Below, in pieces: positions 1 through 5,965 of a stretch of 11,807 nucleotides of DNA. The notes beneath the pieces were generated by a model. That model was not told the DNA's origin. It saw nothing but the letters and a program-made list of their open reading frames with translations, and ran no database searches. Position 1 is the stretch's first letter; every line of letters begins with the position of its first letter. A program made the position numbers and the translations under genes. Source of the stretch: Betaproteobacteria bacterium (GTDB taxonomy: Bacteria; Pseudomonadota; Gammaproteobacteria; Burkholderiales; SG8-41); the NCBI GenBank assembly GCA_021732805.1, contig JAKFUJ010000324.1, positions 1 to 11,807 of the forward strand, in the 5' to 3' direction.

Positions 1-22
1 GCAACTGCCGGAATTTGCGCGG

Positions 23-580
23 TCAGGCTTGTTTGGGAATGAACTTCAGCGCCACACCGTTGCTGCACCAGCGCTGCCGTGTCGGCGCCGGGCCGTAATC
101 AAACACATGGCCGTGATGGCCGCCGCAGCGCACGCAGTGATATTCGACGCGCGGCAGCACCAGCAGAAAATCTTTTTTGTTGGCGAAAGTGCCGGGGATG
201 GAGGTGAAGAAACTCGGCCAGCCGGTGCCGGATTCATACTTCATTTCGGAGGTGAACAACGGCAAATCGCATCCGGCGCAGGCAAAAACGCCCGGACGTT
301 TTTCTGCATTCAACGGACTGGTGCCCGGACGTTCGGTGCCTTCTTCGCGCAGTATTTTGAATTGCGCGGGATTGAGGCGTTTGCGCCATTCGTCATTCGA
401 CAGTTTCAGCGGCTCGGTCGGCGCCGGCGCCTTGAAATTGGCCGCAAGCAGTGCGCGCCAGTTTTTCTGCAGCGCTTCGATTTCCTTCGTGGTTGCCGCC
501 TGCGCCGCCTGTGCCGTCCGCAATAACGATGAAGCGAAGACCGCCAGCGTCAATCCCTGCAAAAATCCGCGTCGTTGCAT
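23..580 (-). CDS. msrB: Tat-exported peptide-methionine (R)-S-oxide reductase MsrB
   Basis: This 185-residue protein reduces methionine-R-sulfoxide in oxidised proteins back to methionine. The C-terminal domain carries the MsrB marks: GTGWPSF (residues 118-124), two zinc-binding CxxC pairs (C101/C104 and C149/C152), a HxGHVF-type segment, and the catalytic cysteine in RWCSNGVALKF (C172). The N-terminus has a twin-arginine motif, QRRGFLQG, followed by a hydrophobic stretch and an AQA-type cleavage region. A Tat-exported, periplasmic enzyme is therefore inferred. The start at 580 is chosen because an AGGAGA ribosome binding site sits just upstream and it places the twin arginine at residues 3-4; the reading frame stays open much further upstream, but that extension looks like non-coding translation. 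It is divergent from the frameshifted quinone reductase. The electron donor for a periplasmic MsrB is not evident here. Confidence 0.93.
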   Translation of the reverse strand: MQRRGFLQGLTLAVFASSLLRTAQAAQAATTKEIEALQKNWRALLAANFKAPAPTEPLKLSNDEWRKRLNPAQFKILREEGTERPGTSPLNAEKRPGVFACAGCDLPLFTSEMKYESGTGWPSFFTSIPGTFANKKDFLLVLPRVEYHCVRCGGHHGHVFDYGPAPTRQRWCSNGVALKFIPKQA

Positions 581-766
581 TTGAGTTCTCCTTGTTCCCC
601 GTCTGACCGCTTGTTCAGCGAAAAATTCCCGTGCGCCGGCGCTCAGCCCCGATATTAAACCAGTCGCACTATTCTGGCAGTTCTTACGATTGCGCGAAAG
701 ACGGCAGCCTGAGAGACCGGCCGGATGCGCGATAATGCCGGCCTTGTCAAAAGCCGGAACATCAGC
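581..766. other. Intergenic region between divergent msrB and quinone reductase genes
   Basis: This gap must hold the start signals for msrB (leftward) and the broken oxidoreductase (rightward). I see the msrB ribosome binding site at its left edge. I found no convincing sigma-70 promoter and no copy of the GTAACC-N16-CGAA motif found at the bufferin region. A short CCGGC/GCCGG inverted repeat lies close to the right-hand start codon; its meaning is unclear. Confidence 0.4.
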
Positions 767-1761
767 ATGAAAAGCATACAGATTCACCAATACGGCGGCC
801 CCGAAGTGCTGCGGCGCGTTGATATGCCGGTGCCGGCGGCCGGCCCCGGCACATTGCTTGTTCGCGTTCATCATGTCGGCATTAATTTCATGGATATCCA
901 TACACGTCAGGGCAAATACGAAACATCGCAGACCTATCCGGTACGGCTGCCGTGTACGCTGGGCATGGAGGCGCGGGCGAGGTGGCGGCTGTCGGGGCAG
1001 AGGTGACCACGCATGCAGTCGGTGATCGCGTCGCCTGGTGCATCGTCTGGGGCAGCTATGCCGAATATGCCGTGGTGCCGGCATGGCAGGCGGTGAAGGT
1101 GCCGGATGCATTGCCGCTGGATCTGGCGGCGGTATCGGTATTTCAGGGTTATACCGCGCATTACCTCGTGCATGACGTCGGGCAACTTGGCCCCGGCAAG
1201 AGTTGCCTGGTGCATGCCGCGTCCGGCGGCATCGGCCAGATATTGATCCAGTTGGCGAAACGCAGCGGCGCCCGGGTGTTCGCCACCACCAGTTCCATGG
1301 ACAAGGCGGCTGTTGCGCGTGAACGCGGCGCCGATCTGGTGGTGTTATATGAAGGCGGGCGTTTTGTGGAGGCGGTGCGCGAGGCCACCGGCGGGCCGGG
1401 TGTGGATGTGGTGTTCGATTCCATCGGCAAGAGTTCGCTGCGCGACAGTTTTCGGGTTGCGCGGACGCGCGGCCTGATCGTCAATTACGGCAATGTCTCG
1501 GGCTCGGTGCGCGATCTTGATCCGCTGGAACTGGGCGAATCCGGTTCGCTGTATCTGACGCGACCGCGTCTTGCCGATCATTTGCGCGATGCCGCGGAAA
1601 TCCGGCGCCGTGCCGACGATATATTTGGCGCGTTGCTCGATGGTTCGTTGCAGATCGGCATTGCCGGACGCTACACGCTGGACAATGTAGAGGAGGCGCA
1701 TGCCGCCTATGAAGAGCGGCGCATGATCGGCAAGCCGGTACTGGATATAATCAATAAGTAA
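767..1761 (+). pseudogene. Frameshifted NADPH:quinone oxidoreductase / zinc-binding dehydrogenase family gene
   Basis: The two parts together would encode about 331 residues of a medium-chain dehydrogenase/reductase of the quinone oxidoreductase (Qor) type, which usually has 320-335 residues. The first part (767 to about 970) starts MKSIQIHQYGGPEVL and runs through GINFMDIHTRQGKY to LGME. The second part, in another frame, continues with GAGEVAAVGAEV, then the nucleotide-binding segment HAASGGIGQILIQLAKRSGA, and ends PVLDIINK. The family expects LGMEGAGEV at the junction. Reading it needs one extra G in the GG run at 967-972, so a single-base deletion is the simplest explanation. The rest of the gene is free of stops and well conserved, so this is either a very recent mutation or a sequencing error. 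The start at 767 has only a weak GGAA-like ribosome binding site. No zinc-binding residues are evident, which fits Qor rather than alcohol dehydrogenase. Confidence 0.85.
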
Positions 1762-1775
1762 TTGTTTTTATTTGC

Positions 1776-2249
1776 TTATTTTATGCCCAGCGAGTGATCG
1801 GCCGTCCATGCGCCGCCGCCGCGACCGATCAGGTAGAGCATCGGCATCGCCCAGGTCAGATGCGTGGGCCAGGCATCGGGATAGACAAAAATCTGGATCA
1901 CCGCGGTCATGCCCAGCAACGCGGCTGCTGACAGCCGTGTGCACAAGCCCAGCACCAGCAGGATCGGGAACAGATGTTCGGCATAAGTGGCCATGTGCGC
2001 TGCGAATTCCGGCGGCAACAGCGGGACTTTGTACTCTTCCTCGAACAGCAGGAATGTGGTGTCCTTGATCGTCAGCAGTCCATCCACCTTGGTGCGTGCC
2101 GAGTAAAAGAAAATGGCCGCGACGGCGATACGTGAAACCAGCGCAAGAAGATTGTGGCCAATCCAGTGACCGAGCTGATCGGCAATGCGGTTCCACAGGC
2201 CGATGATGCCGGTAGCGGGGGCGGTGGTCATGGTGTTTGTCGGGTTCAT
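1776..2249 (-). CDS. bufD: DoxX-family membrane protein, last gene of the bufferin operon
   Basis: This 157-residue protein belongs to the DoxX/DoxD-like membrane family. Hydrophobic segments lie at about residues 31-50, 93-103, 106-123 and 133-143, giving four predicted helices. Typical DoxX features are the first helix ending FFYSARTKVDG and the segment AEHLFPILLVLGLCTRLSA. It follows the DUF2063 gene by 13 bases, so co-transcription with bufC is very likely. DoxX genes commonly close bufferin (DUF2282/DUF692/DUF2063) operons, and I recall this position being called bufD in Caulobacter. Its molecular role is not established; suggestions include redox support at the membrane. The first ATG is weakly served by ribosome binding sequences and another ATG lies at residue 7, so the exact start is uncertain. 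The gene converges with the frameshifted oxidoreductase, only 14 bases apart. Confidence 0.85.
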   Translation of the reverse strand: MNPTNTMTTAPATGIIGLWNRIADQLGHWIGHNLLALVSRIAVAAIFFYSARTKVDGLLTIKDTTFLLFEEEYKVPLLPPEFAAHMATYAEHLFPILLVLGLCTRLSAAALLGMTAVIQIFVYPDAWPTHLTWAMPMLYLIGRGGGAWTADHSLGIK

Positions 2250-2262
2250 GGAGTTTTTTTAT

Positions 2263-3036
2263 TCACGCATCAATATGCAGCCGGCTGAATGCGCCGGCTT
2301 CGAGCAACACGGAAATCAGGCGGCCGAGATCTGCATCGGATTGCACTTCGAGAGCCGCTTGCGCGGCATCGGCCACGCTGCCGCCGGAAGTACAGGTATC
2401 GAGGAATGCGCAGCCTGCTTCGTCTATTGCGCGCCACTGCACGGCATCCTGAGGCCGGGTCAGCAATGCACCTTCCGCATGCCAGTCGATGTCGCCATCA
2501 ACCGTGTCGTCGCTGCGGTTGCGTGACCAGATGGTATAAATCGGTGCGTTGGCAAACCACGCCCAGCGAGTCGCTGCATGGGGTTGCAGCCTGACACGGA
2601 AAAAATTGCTCCGGGCCAGTTGTGCTGCAGCTGCCGGAACCAGTGTGTCTTCAGATGCGGCTGCATGCGCCTCGGTCCAGTAACGGTCCAGATGTGCTAC
2701 GCCGGGAAGGTACGGTAATTCCGCGGCGGGTTCGAATTGCGTCAGGAAATCGCCAAAGTCTGCGCCGTATTGCAGCAGCATCGGCTGTCCGGGTAATGCA
2801 TCACGCGCATAAACCGCAGCCGCAGCGCGCATCCATTCCTCCCCGACCAGTCGCGTGATTGCCGGGTAATTGGCCTGCAGCGCATCGATGCAGCCTTTGA
2901 GCACGGTATTGCGGTAAACCGCGAATGCCGGCTGTGCAGTCACAGCGGCCATCGCCGGCGGCGACAGGCCATCCGTCGCCAGCAGCGCCTGCGCGAAATC
3001 ACCCTGGAATCGGGACAGTGCGCCGGCGCTGATCAT
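2263..3036 (-). CDS. bufC: DUF2063 protein, partner of the MNIO bufferin-modifying enzyme
   Basis: This 257-residue protein matches the DUF2063 (putative DNA-binding/BufC-HvfC) family. Diagnostic stretches are FAVYRNTVLKGCIDALQANYP (about residues 38-58), LVGEEWMRAAAAVYARD (63-79), QYGADFGDFL (89-98) and LPYLPGVAHLDRYWTEAHAA (107-126). In characterised clusters this protein binds both the precursor peptide and the DUF692 oxidase, presenting the peptide leader to the enzyme; despite the old family name it is not thought to act on DNA. The start codon overlaps the bufB stop by one base (TGATG), so the two are likely translationally coupled and made together, as expected for complex partners. 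The C-terminal half is more variable than the N-terminal half in this family. Confidence 0.92.
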   Translation of the reverse strand: MISAGALSRFQGDFAQALLATDGLSPPAMAAVTAQPAFAVYRNTVLKGCIDALQANYPAITRLVGEEWMRAAAAVYARDALPGQPMLLQYGADFGDFLTQFEPAAELPYLPGVAHLDRYWTEAHAAASEDTLVPAAAAQLARSNFFRVRLQPHAATRWAWFANAPIYTIWSRNRSDDTVDGDIDWHAEGALLTRPQDAVQWRAIDEAGCAFLDTCTSGGSVADAAQAALEVQSDADLGRLISVLLEAGAFSRLHIDA

Positions 3037-3875
3037 CAGGCCGCCTCGGCCAGATTGCCGCGCAGCACGGTGGCGGCGTGTTCGCGTTCCGCCAGCAGTG
3101 CCGCGAATTCAGGCAGATTGTCATCGCGCTCGATCAGCGTCGGTCGCGTGCCGATGCGCTGGATCAGGCGTTCATAAAGCGCCCAAACTTCGGGAGAAAC
3201 AGGCGCGTCGTGCGAATCGACCAGCAGCGCTTTGCCGAGATTGGGGTCGGGGGCGTGTCCGGCGAGATGGATTTCCATCACCGGTTCTGCGGGAAAGGCA
3301 TCGATGTAGTCTTCCGCGGAATAACCCATGTTGCTGGCGCTGACATAAACATTATTCACGTCGAGCAGCAGCCCGCAGCCGGCGCGGCTTGCGAGCTCCT
3401 GCAGAAATTCGGTTTCGGCCCATTCGTGACCGTCGAGCTTCAGGTAATGCGAGGGGTTTTCAATGGCGATGCGTCGTTGCAGCGCATCCTGCGCCCTTGA
3501 AACATTGTCTGCGATGCGCGTCAGCGCCTGCGTAGTGCGTGGAAACGGCAGCAGGTCCGGATGATAGGCGCCGCGCCAGGTAGACCAGGCCAAGTGTTCG
3601 GATACCAGTGCCGGCTCGATGCGACGCACGAGTTCTGCAAGGCGCCGCAGATGAACTGCATCAGGCTCGGCATCGGCTGCAAGCGACAACGCCACACCGT
3701 GTAGCGATATCGGGTGTTTGCCGCGTATGGCCTCCAGCCATGATAGACGCGGACCACCGTCGACCATATAATTCTCGGGGTGCACCTCGAACCACAACCC
3801 CGCAGCACTGCAGTCTAGCGCCGCATCAAAATGCGGCGGTTTCAACCCCAGTCCGGCGTCGAGGAAGTGGGTCAT
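3036..3875 (-). CDS. bufB: DUF692 multinuclear non-heme iron oxidase (MNIO) that modifies bufferin
   Basis: This 279-residue enzyme belongs to DUF692, the MNIO family that includes MbnB. Family members use a multi-iron centre and oxygen to convert peptide cysteines into heterocycles; for bufferins, thiooxazole groups that bind copper are reported. TIM-barrel metal ligands are recognisable: HGVALS (H59), SEHLAW (H94), AIENPSHY (E139), LLLDVNNVYVSASN (D172, N174), EIHLAGH (H203), VDSHD (D220, H222) and LIERDDNLPEF (E249). The start at 3875 gives the usual family beginning with GLGLKPPHFDAAL; the open frame continues into bufA, but that extension overlaps bufA and has no family resemblance. No clear ribosome binding site precedes the ATG, so translation may depend on coupling with bufA 32 bases upstream. 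Its substrate is almost certainly the adjacent DUF2282 peptide. Confidence 0.94.
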   Translation of the reverse strand: MTHFLDAGLGLKPPHFDAALDCSAAGLWFEVHPENYMVDGGPRLSWLEAIRGKHPISLHGVALSLAADAEPDAVHLRRLAELVRRIEPALVSEHLAWSTWRGAYHPDLLPFPRTTQALTRIADNVSRAQDALQRRIAIENPSHYLKLDGHEWAETEFLQELASRAGCGLLLDVNNVYVSASNMGYSAEDYIDAFPAEPVMEIHLAGHAPDPNLGKALLVDSHDAPVSPEVWALYERLIQRIGTRPTLIERDDNLPEFAALLAEREHAATVLRGNLAEAA

Positions 3876-3907
3876 GGTTTGAGGTGCGCTTTTGCGTAAA
3901 GCCCTTA

Positions 3908-4186
3908 TTAAATGGGCTTCAGCGAGCCAGTACCTTTCGGCGTCTTGACGTCGGTGCAGGTGCCTTTGGCGACATATTTCCAGGCATTGCCCTGGTAATC
4001 GGCTTTGTTGCTGCCGGCGCAGGTGGTGCCCGGGCCGGCGGCGCAATCGTTCTTGCCGGCGAGCGAGATGCCGTAGCAGCGCTCTTTTTCACCCTTGATT
4101 GAGGCACCTTTGTCCTGGGCCAAAGCGGCGCCTGAAACGAGGGCGGCAAGGGTGACTGCAGTAATGGCGAGGGATTTCGAGTTCAT
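3908..4186 (-). CDS. bufA1: Bufferin precursor peptide, DUF2282 family, exported
   Basis: The 92-residue product has a Sec signal peptide of about 23 residues (cleavage after ALA) and a short mature part with four cysteines, C37, C48, C56 and C77. The pattern EKERCYGISLAGKNDCA, then TTCAGSNKADYQGNAWKYV and KGTC, is the DUF2282 signature. In studied bufferins the inner cysteines are turned into thiooxazoles by the MNIO enzyme and the outer pair forms a disulfide; the mature peptide binds copper in the periplasm and limits metal toxicity. That chemistry is inferred here by family. A good ribosome binding site (AAGGAAA) precedes the ATG. The gene is followed directly by bufB and bufC, and is preceded by its own SigF-type promoter at 4249-4274. 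Confidence 0.94.
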   Translation of the reverse strand: MNSKSLAITAVTLAALVSGAALAQDKGASIKGEKERCYGISLAGKNDCAAGPGTTCAGSNKADYQGNAWKYVAKGTCTDVKTPKGTGSLKPI

Positions 4187-4214
4187 GGCAAATTTCCTTG
4201 ATGGCGATTGGGAA

Positions 4215-4242
4215 AGCGGCCGCCCGATACGGGCGGTCCGCT
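4215..4242 (-). promoter_or_regulatory. Strong stem-loop at the predicted 5' end of the bufA transcript
   Basis: Bases 4220-4226 and 4230-4236 are a perfect 7-bp inverted repeat (CCGCCCG/CGGGCGG) around an ATA loop. The stem extends by AGCGG/CCGCT with one unpaired base at 4237, giving about 12 pairs. The -10 element of the bufA promoter ends at 4249, so transcription should begin a few bases before this hairpin. There is no run of T after it on either strand, which argues against a terminator. A 5' stem that protects the mRNA, or an element that controls bufA translation, is inferred. Confidence 0.6.
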
Positions 4243-4248
4243 GGTTAG

Positions 4249-4274
4249 TTCGGCGGCGACCGGCCGCCGGTTAC
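4249..4274 (-). promoter_or_regulatory. SigF-type ECF promoter of bufA
   Basis: On the minus strand GTAACC (4274-4269) is followed after exactly 16 bases by CGAA (4252-4249). This is the motif I recall for Caulobacter SigF. The -10 side continues as CGAACTAACC, the same ten bases as in the promoter at 4642-4667. It lies 63 bases before the bufA start codon, between the secreted repeat gene and bufA, so bufA can be transcribed independently of the gene upstream. Confidence 0.85.
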
Positions 4275-4297
4275 AGCCGGGTGAAAATAAATCCGGG

Positions 4298-4576
4298 TTA
4301 TTCCACCGCAGCGCTGGGGAACGTGCCGGCAAAGCTGCGCTCCAGATTGCGCGGTTTGGTCGTTTGCTGGGTTGAAACTTCGCTGCCTTCAATGGCGGCG
4401 GAAGGTGTGCCAGCGACTGCACCACTCAGGCCGGCGGGGGTCACTGCCAGCGGCGCATTAACCGAGTACTCCGAACCTTCTTCTGCGGCGGACGGGAAGG
4501 TGGAATTCGCCTGGGCGAAACCAGAGGCAGCCAGCAGGCCGGTAACAACGATTGCTGCAAATTTGTGCTTGATCAT
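4298..4576 (-). CDS. Small exported protein with FPSAA-EGSE repeats, unrecognised family
   Basis: The 92-residue product has a clear Sec signal peptide: MIKHK, a hydrophobic core and FAQA, with cleavage expected after residue 23. The mature 69 residues contain three related units: TFPSAAEEGSE (26-36), TPSAAIEGSE (57-66) and the C-terminal TFPSAAVE (85-92). The mature part is acidic in the repeats, rich in Ser, Ala, Thr and Pro, and has no Cys, His or Met, so it is not itself a bufferin and has no obvious soft-metal ligand. A good AGGAGA ribosome binding site precedes the ATG. Its own SigF-type promoter and its place directly before bufA mark it as part of the same stress response. I do not recognise the family. 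A periplasmic chaperone, scaffold or sacrificial protein are possibilities only. Confidence 0.8.
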   Translation of the reverse strand: MIKHKFAAIVVTGLLAASGFAQANSTFPSAAEEGSEYSVNAPLAVTPAGLSGAVAGTPSAAIEGSEVSTQQTTKPRNLERSFAGTFPSAAVE

Positions 4577-4641
4577 TTTGAAATCTCCTGTGTCAGGGTT
4601 GGTTGACCAGATGACCGACTGTCGTCCGGTGTGCAGGTTAG

Positions 4642-4667
4642 TTCGTGGCGAACAAGCATGTGGTTAC
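4642..4667 (-). promoter_or_regulatory. SigF-type ECF promoter of the secreted repeat protein gene
   Basis: On the minus strand GTAACC (4667-4662) is followed after exactly 16 bases by CGAA (4645-4642), continuing as CGAACTAACC. It is 65 bases before the start codon at 4576. It lies back to back with the sigma factor promoter at 4710-4735, so one intergenic region drives both directions of the module. Confidence 0.87.
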
Positions 4668-4709
4668 AGAATCGGGCAAAATGCGCCCGGTAAATATTTT
4701 TGCCGTGAT

Positions 4710-4735
4710 GTAACCAACCCCGCCTGATCAACGAA
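4710..4735 (+). promoter_or_regulatory. SigF-type ECF autoregulatory promoter of the sigma factor gene
   Basis: GTAACC (4710-4715) is followed after exactly 16 bases by CGAA (4732-4735). The GTG start codon is at 4753, so the leader should be only about ten bases and includes the AAGG ribosome binding site at 4745-4748. The match implies that the sigma factor activates its own gene, as is common for ECF factors. Confidence 0.87.
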
Positions 4736-4752
4736 TAGAAAGACAAGGCAGC

Positions 4753-5307
4753 GTGAGCGAACGTGAAATACAGCTGAGGACACTGTTGGTCGATGGGCTG
4801 GGCGGTAATGACGCGGCTTATCATGCATTTCTGAAAAGCTTGAGCGTGCATCTGCGGGGCTTTTTGAGGGTGCGTCTGGCCCGGTTGCCGGACGATGTGG
4901 AAGATCTGGTACAGGAGACATTGCTGGCCGTGCACAATCAGCGCCATACTTATGATCCGGGTCAGCCGCTGACGGCATGGATACACGCAATTGCACGCTA
5001 CAAGCTGGTTGATTTATTGCGCCGGCGCGCGGGGCGGGAAGTACTGAATGATCCGCTGGATGAAGAGCTGGATGTATTTGTGGCTTCGGAGAATGAGGCG
5101 TCGGATGCGCGGCGCGATCTGGCGAAGCTGTTGGAACAATTGCCCGACCGGCAACGGTTGCCGATTGTGCACATGAAACTGGAAGGATTGTCTGTAGCGG
5201 AAACGGCACGCGTCACCGGGATGTCGGAAGCGGCAGTCAAGGTGGGCGTGCACCGCGGATTGAAGGCGCTGGCTGAATTGATAAGGAGTACTGATGAAAA
5301 CCGATGA
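4753..5307 (+). CDS. sigF: ECF RNA polymerase sigma factor, SigF type
   Basis: This 184-residue ECF sigma factor has region 2 at about residues 25-95 (DDVEDLVQETLLAVHNQRHT, then LTAWIHAIARYKLVDLLRRR) and region 4 at about 125-175 (LPDRQRLPIVHMKLEGLSVAE, then MSEAAVKVGVHRGLKAL). It lacks the C-terminal extensions of other ECF types. Pairing with a DUF1109 anti-sigma factor and divergence from a bufferin operon match Caulobacter SigF, which controls DUF2282 genes and responds to metal stress such as chromium and cadmium. The GTG at 4753 is the earliest start and sits after an AAGG ribosome binding site with short spacing. The gene overlaps the next one by 14 bases, indicating translational coupling of sigma and anti-sigma factor. 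The name follows the Caulobacter usage and is unrelated to sporulation SigF. Confidence 0.93.
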   Translation: MSEREIQLRTLLVDGLGGNDAAYHAFLKSLSVHLRGFLRVRLARLPDDVEDLVQETLLAVHNQRHTYDPGQPLTAWIHAIARYKLVDLLRRRAGREVLNDPLDEELDVFVASENEASDARRDLAKLLEQLPDRQRLPIVHMKLEGLSVAETARVTGMSEAAVKVGVHRGLKALAELIRSTDENR

Positions 5308-5938
5308 CCTGATTTCGATGCTGGCGAGCGATGCCGGCGCTGTTGCGCCCAGAGTCTGGCGAATGCGCTATGCGCTGGCGATAGGCGTCGGCCTGGTCAG
5401 TGCGGCCCTGCTCATGGTGCTGATGCTGGATGGTGTGCGTCCGGATATTGCCGATGCCGCAAGGTTGCCCATGTTCTGGGTAAAATTGGTGTTTCCGGCG
5501 ACGCTGGCGGCGATTGCATTGTTGCTGGCGGTACGACTGTCGCGCCCCGGGATGGCGCTCAATCATCTGGGTATGGTATTGGCGGCGCCAGTGCTGGTGA
5601 TCTGGTTGCTGGCGGGTGCGGCGCTGCTGGGCGCCCCGCCACAGGATCAGGCGATGATGATCTGGGGTGAAACCTGGTCAGCCTGCCTGCTCAATGTGCC
5701 GTTGCTGTCGGTGCCGGCGTTCATCGGTGTGTTCTGGGTCATGAAAACGCTGGCGCCGGTGCATCCGGCGCGGGCCGGCGCAGCGGCGGGTCTGCTGGCC
5801 GGCGCGCTTAGCGCGACGGTCTACGCCCTGCACTGTCCGGAACTGGCGGCGCCGTTCATCGGCATCTGGTATCTGCTCGCCATGCTGATTCCGGCGGCGG
5901 CGGGTGCACTGATCGGTTCGCGGCTGCTGCGCTGGTAA
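5294..5938 (+). CDS. nrsF: NrsF-type membrane anti-sigma factor (DUF1109)
   Basis: This 214-residue inner-membrane protein has six predicted membrane segments (about residues 24-46, 60-81, 91-113, 133-150, 160-180 and 187-207) after a short cytoplasmic start, MKTDDLISMLASDAG, typical of the DUF1109/NrsF family. It should hold the ECF sigma factor at the membrane until stress arrives. Two cysteines are present, C131 in WSACLLNVP and C181 in ALHCPE, both near the periplasmic ends of helices. I recall a conserved cysteine pair at these same positions in Caulobacter NrsF that is needed for the metal response; this should be verified. The start at 5294 has a strong AAGGAG ribosome binding site and overlaps the sigma gene. 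A rho-independent terminator directly follows. Confidence 0.92.
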   Translation: MKTDDLISMLASDAGAVAPRVWRMRYALAIGVGLVSAALLMVLMLDGVRPDIADAARLPMFWVKLVFPATLAAIALLLAVRLSRPGMALNHLGMVLAAPVLVIWLLAGAALLGAPPQDQAMMIWGETWSACLLNVPLLSVPAFIGVFWVMKTLAPVHPARAGAAAGLLAGALSATVYALHCPELAAPFIGIWYLLAMLIPAAAGALIGSRLLRW

Positions 5939-5965
5939 ACCCGCTGCTCAGGCGGCGGGTTTTTT
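5937..5965 (+). terminator. Rho-independent terminator of the sigF-nrsF operon
   Basis: AAACCCGC (5937-5944) pairs with GCGGGTTT (5955-5962), with two further pairs inside, and the right arm runs into six T residues (5960-5965). It overlaps the nrsF stop codon and the 3' end of the convergent GntR gene, so on the minus strand it may also help to end that transcript, although only three T residues follow there. Confidence 0.85.

Noticed and set aside
1..22. Possible end of another gene, with a short LPEFA-like translation on the plus strand
   Set aside because: Twenty-two bases are too few to support any call, although the reading resembles the DUF692 C-terminal LPEFAAL segment by chance.
581..1111. 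Long upstream extension of the msrB reading frame
   Set aside because: The extension is Arg/His/Pro/Cys-rich shadow translation across the divergent gene; the ATG at 580 has a good ribosome binding site and a Tat signal.
3876..4046. N-terminal extension of bufB into bufA
   Set aside because: It overlaps the well-supported bufA gene in another frame and has no DUF692 similarity.
4215..4242. Rho-independent terminator between the repeat protein gene and bufA
   Set aside because: The stem is strong, but there is no T run on either strand and it lies just after a predicted transcript start.
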